Origin: Fratercula arctica
Lineage: Eukaryota; Chordata; Aves; Charadriiformes; Alcidae
Length of the DNA stretch: 64,000 nucleotides
Reading direction: 5' to 3'
Assembly: GCA_947846985.1 (NCBI GenBank)
Contig: CANTUZ010000003.1
Coordinates: 54,880,096 to 54,944,095 of the forward strand
Shown: in pieces, positions 63,223 to 64,000 of the stretch
Layout of the letters: the number at the start of each line of letters is the position of its first letter
Numbering within the stretch: position 1 is the first letter of the stretch
Made by a program: the position numbers and the translations under genes
The notes under the pieces: generated by a model
Databases searched by the model: none
Seen by the model: the letters and a program-made list of their open reading frames with translations, nothing else
What the model was told of the DNA's origin: nothing

Positions 63223-64000
63223 GTGCATAAAGTGCATTCACTGTAATTGTAGAATTAATGTCTTCATTCAAACCTTCCCCTAAAACCATTTTAACTGAAG
63301 TGCAAAATCCTCTCTTGTATGGGCCAGTGCTGTGAGTGACATGTTGGTTGTGTTGCATTAGCATGTCATTTTGTATGAGGCAAAATTTTACCTACAGGGT
63401 CATATTTAGCTGAAATTGGAATGCCCATTTGTAAAGTGAGGAGAAAACTACCAGGCGTTCAGAGAAAGACAGTCTAAGACTGTTCTCGTTTGGCGGTGTC
63501 TTTAGGTTCTACTTTTCTAAATAGATGAGCTGATGTGTTGAGCAGTAATGCAAGTCATGGGGAAGCCTGGCCAGGTACTTCGTATTAGCTTTGTTCCATG
63601 TATTAAGTCAGATGCAACTTCAGTGAGAATTTCAGAAGATAAATCTACTGAGGAAGGATTAAAAGCAGGTCATATACGAGGGTAGTTTTCTTATAAATAA
63701 TGAACACAATTGCAGGAGCTGCTATAATCCAACAGAAAAACAACAAAAGTCAAATGGTTGTTGTAGTTTTATGGAAAACAAGTCAAGATCTAATTGACTT
63801 TTTTGGTTTTTAAAGATAAAATGGAGAGGAACGTATTCCTTTAACATAAATGTGTCTTTGACCCATCCTTGTCTGTTTCATGTATCTCATGATGTACTTG
63901 AGCCCAACTGTAGAAGAAACTGTAGTAGTACTAGATTTATAGAGGAAACCAGCTGCTGAAATTGTTTTGAAAATCTGTAGAAATAATGGAAAAAAATTAT

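Larger units (their letters stand above)
48445..64000 (+). other. MTHFD1L: MTHFD1L last intron (over 15.5 kb, open at window end)
   Basis: Starts with GTGAGT. I looked for the terminal exon (Met-Ser-Thr-Met-Pro-Gly-Leu-Pro) and did not see it. The intron contains a GAAT microsatellite (50223-50240), a near-tandem 14-bp repeat (about 56597-56631), GC-rich patches at about 58740-58920 and 60960-61160, a 69-nt pure pyrimidine tract (61839-61907) and a 16-bp direct repeat (63175-63222). I recognise no CR1 copy or RNA gene here. The open frames look like chance. Confidence 0.82.

Noticed and set aside
48445..64000. Search for the terminal MTHFD1L exon (Met-Ser-Thr-Met-Pro-Gly-Leu-Pro)
   Set aside because: No matching sequence after an AG acceptor was found by reading. 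It is taken to lie beyond the window.
1..64000. CRISPR arrays, bacterial operons, rRNA or tRNA genes
   Set aside because: No spaced repeats, operon structure or cloverleaf sequences seen; spliced exons and CR1 LINEs show vertebrate DNA.

Overview
The window is vertebrate nuclear DNA, almost certainly from a bird. It is AT-leaning intronic sequence with short GT-AG exons, and its recognisable interspersed repeats are CR1-family LINEs. I see no SINEs and no L1. Turtles and crocodilians also carry CR1, so 'bird' is an inference. It rests on CR1 subtypes that resemble avian ones and on modest intron sizes.

The host gene runs on the + strand. Seven exons (1280-1391, 29075-29214, 30888-30929, 32022-32122, 32542-32719, 46482-46589, 48292-48444) splice without a frame break into 834 nt, or 278 codons. 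They encode the C-terminal part of the formyltetrahydrofolate synthetase domain of MTHFD1L, the mitochondrial monofunctional C1-tetrahydrofolate synthase. The paralogue-distinguishing stretch in exons 32022-32122 and 32542-32719 fits MTHFD1L and not cytosolic MTHFD1. The upstream exons lie before base 1. The final coding exon (about 29 residues including the PGLPTRP loop) was not found and should lie beyond base 64000, so the last intron exceeds 15.5 kb.

The rest is intron. The 27.7-kb intron 1392-29074 holds a 4-kb CR1 retrotransposon in antisense orientation (about 7740-11760). Both of its reading frames are uninterrupted: ORF1 has a Cys-rich/coiled-coil N-terminus plus an SGNH-hydrolase-like domain, and ORF2 has an APE-type endonuclease plus reverse transcriptase. 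The last part of ORF2 and the 3' tail are missing. The 13.8-kb intron 32720-46481 holds two 5'-truncated antisense CR1 copies (33911-34163 and 41080-about 41890), a GC-rich, strand-skewed block that may be retroviral LTR-derived (about 33074-33908), and a decayed CR1/L3-like remnant on the + strand (about 45430-45625). The last intron holds simple-sequence tracts and no recognised gene.

The most interesting signal is at the CR1 ORF1/ORF2 junction. ORF1 ends with T-TTA-AAC immediately before its TAG stop. ORF2 is in the -1 frame, has no usable ATG, and its open frame spans this heptamer. A G-rich block begins 10 nt downstream. This is the textbook layout of a programmed -1 ribosomal frameshift, which would make ORF2 as an ORF1-ORF2 fusion.
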